From the NCBI GenBank assembly GCA_964373925.1, contig CAYJWS010000005.1, positions 1-33,380 on the forward strand: DNA of 33,380 nt, given 5' to 3'. The position numbers and the translations under genes are program-made. This stretch comes from CAYJWS01 sp964373925 (GTDB lineage: Bacteria > Patescibacteriota > Patescibacteriia > Buchananbacterales > GWA2-38-13). The notes below the pieces were generated by a model. That model made no database searches and had not been told where the DNA came from. It saw nothing but the letters and a program-made list of their open reading frames with translations. Shown here in pieces: positions 32,531 to 33,380 of this stretch; position 1 is the first letter of the stretch, and each line of letters begins with the position of its first letter.

Positions 32531-32575
32531 TATTTTACGGAGGTTTAATCTCCTTAATAGAGAATTGTAACTAAA

Positions 32576-33271
32576 ATGAATAGATTACCACTCCTTAATA
32601 ATGAATATTACCACATTTGCAATCGTGGAGTTATCGGCGTTGAGGTATTTAAAGATGTAAAAGATCATCTGCACTTTTTATCATGTTTAAAGGAATTTAA
32701 CACAGACAAAAACGTAGAATTTAGAATATTAAAAACTTCGGAGCCAATGAGTAGGCGTGATGTCGAGGAGCATGAGTTGGTTGAAATGATTTCATATTGT
32801 CTTCTTGCCAATCATTATCATTTGATCTTAAAACAAAAACGAAAAAATGGAATTGCTTTATTTATGCAAAAAATCGGAACTGGATATACTATGTACTATA
32901 ATTCTCGATATTCGTCAAGCGGACATATTTTTCAAGGGAAATTCTTATCCCAACACATACCAAATAGCGATTTTCTCTTATTTATGAGCTCATTTATTCA
33001 CCTACATCCTCTAAAACGCAAGGAGGAACAGCTTTTTAATCTAAAATTAAACAAAATATTAATCAATAAGCTTTCTACACATGTATGGAGCAGTATGCCA
33101 GATTACATGAATAATACGGCTATTTATGTTGATTTGCCTGAACTTAAATATGTAAGACCACATATAAATATTGAGAGAATACAATCAATTTTACAAGATG
33201 AGGCTTATGATTCGTATATATTGAATAATTGGGGTAAAAAATATCTAAAAATTCATAAAAAATATTTATAG
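32576..33271 (+). CDS. Y1 (IS200/RAYT-like) transposase
   Basis: A 231-residue protein of the Y1_Tnp superfamily. Visible landmarks: YYHICNRG at residues 11-18, the HUH-type pair in LLANHYHLIL (near 80-90), SSGHIFQGKF (near 115-125) and FIHLHPLKR, which stands for the YIHLNPxRA motif of RAYT proteins. These single-strand transposases cut and rejoin DNA at hairpins. RAYT genes are single copy and linked to dispersed REP palindromes, and this window has such palindromes. No flanking IS ends or second gene (TnpB) are seen, so I call it a RAYT-like domesticated transposase rather than a complete IS200. The frame is closed by a stop just upstream, so the ATG at 32576 is secure. Length is usual for the family. 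Confidence 0.82.
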   Translation: MNRLPLLNNEYYHICNRGVIGVEVFKDVKDHLHFLSCLKEFNTDKNVEFRILKTSEPMSRRDVEEHELVEMISYCLLANHYHLILKQKRKNGIALFMQKIGTGYTMYYNSRYSSSGHIFQGKFLSQHIPNSDFLLFMSSFIHLHPLKRKEEQLFNLKLNKILINKLSTHVWSSMPDYMNNTAIYVDLPELKYVRPHINIERIQSILQDEAYDSYILNNWGKKYLKIHKKYL

Positions 33272-33337
33272 TTATTTAAAATTAGCAAAATAAATAAAAT
33301 AACTTTACAACAATTTGACACAAAGTTTTAAAAAATA

Positions 33338-33366
33338 TTGACAAAATATAATAAACATGATACAAT
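33338..33366 (+). promoter_or_regulatory. Strong sigma-70 promoter pointing out of the window
   Basis: TTGACA (33338-33343) and TACAAT (33361-33366) are 17 bases apart. The gene it serves would lie beyond the right edge. A second TTGACA is at 33315-33320. Confidence 0.65.
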
Positions 33367-33380
33367 AATATATTGAACCT

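Overview
The window looks like part of a small-genome Candidate Phyla Radiation (Patescibacteria, probably Parcubacteria-type) bacterium. That is inferred, not proven. The supporting signs are AT-rich intergenic DNA, tightly packed single-strand gene blocks, large Thr/Ser/Asn-rich surface proteins with C-terminal membrane anchors, a lone CAP-domain membrane protein, a fused ADP-forming acyl-CoA synthetase and many genes of unknown function. UGA is used as a stop codon, so the Gracilibacteria code does not apply.

Layout. 1-1.5 kb: two convergent unknown genes sharing a terminator. 1.6-7.8 kb (minus strand): murJ coupled to an ADP-forming acyl-CoA synthetase, a PfkB sugar/nucleoside kinase and a membrane CAP protein. 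7.9-10.4 kb (plus): an ABC exporter and a HAD phosphatase behind a near-consensus sigma-70 promoter. 10.5-12.1 kb (minus): a possible GT-B-fold glycosyltransferase. 12.3-16.5 kb (minus): a 1423-residue mosaic surface protein. 17.1-22.6 kb (all minus): a retron-like reverse transcriptase, a 1.3 kb non-coding tract full of distinct hairpins, a MoxR-type AAA ATPase and a VWA protein with an HExxH motif. 22.6-24.2 kb: AT-rich non-coding DNA with REP-like palindromes and two DnaA-box-like sites. 24.2-29.6 kb (minus): four adjacent genes for secreted or anchored proteins that share one 'TGN' repeat, behind a leader with a small ORF and an intrinsic terminator. 30.2-32.4 kb (minus): a secreted subtilase. 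32.6-33.3 kb (plus): a Y1/RAYT-type transposase, possibly the mobiliser of the REP-like elements.

Two parts stand out as possibly undescribed systems. The first is the RT / giant hairpin tract / MoxR / VWA unit. Its non-coding tract has stems of up to 19 bp, G-U pairs that all suit a plus-strand RNA, and two copies of a hairpin-plus-AGGACCG module whose stems differ by a compensatory change. The second is the TGN-repeat surface cluster, in which two twin 220-residue secreted proteins, a small secreted basic-tailed protein and a 1084-residue anchored protein carry variants of the same repeat, suggesting co-assembly on the cell surface. No tRNA, rRNA or CRISPR array was recognised.
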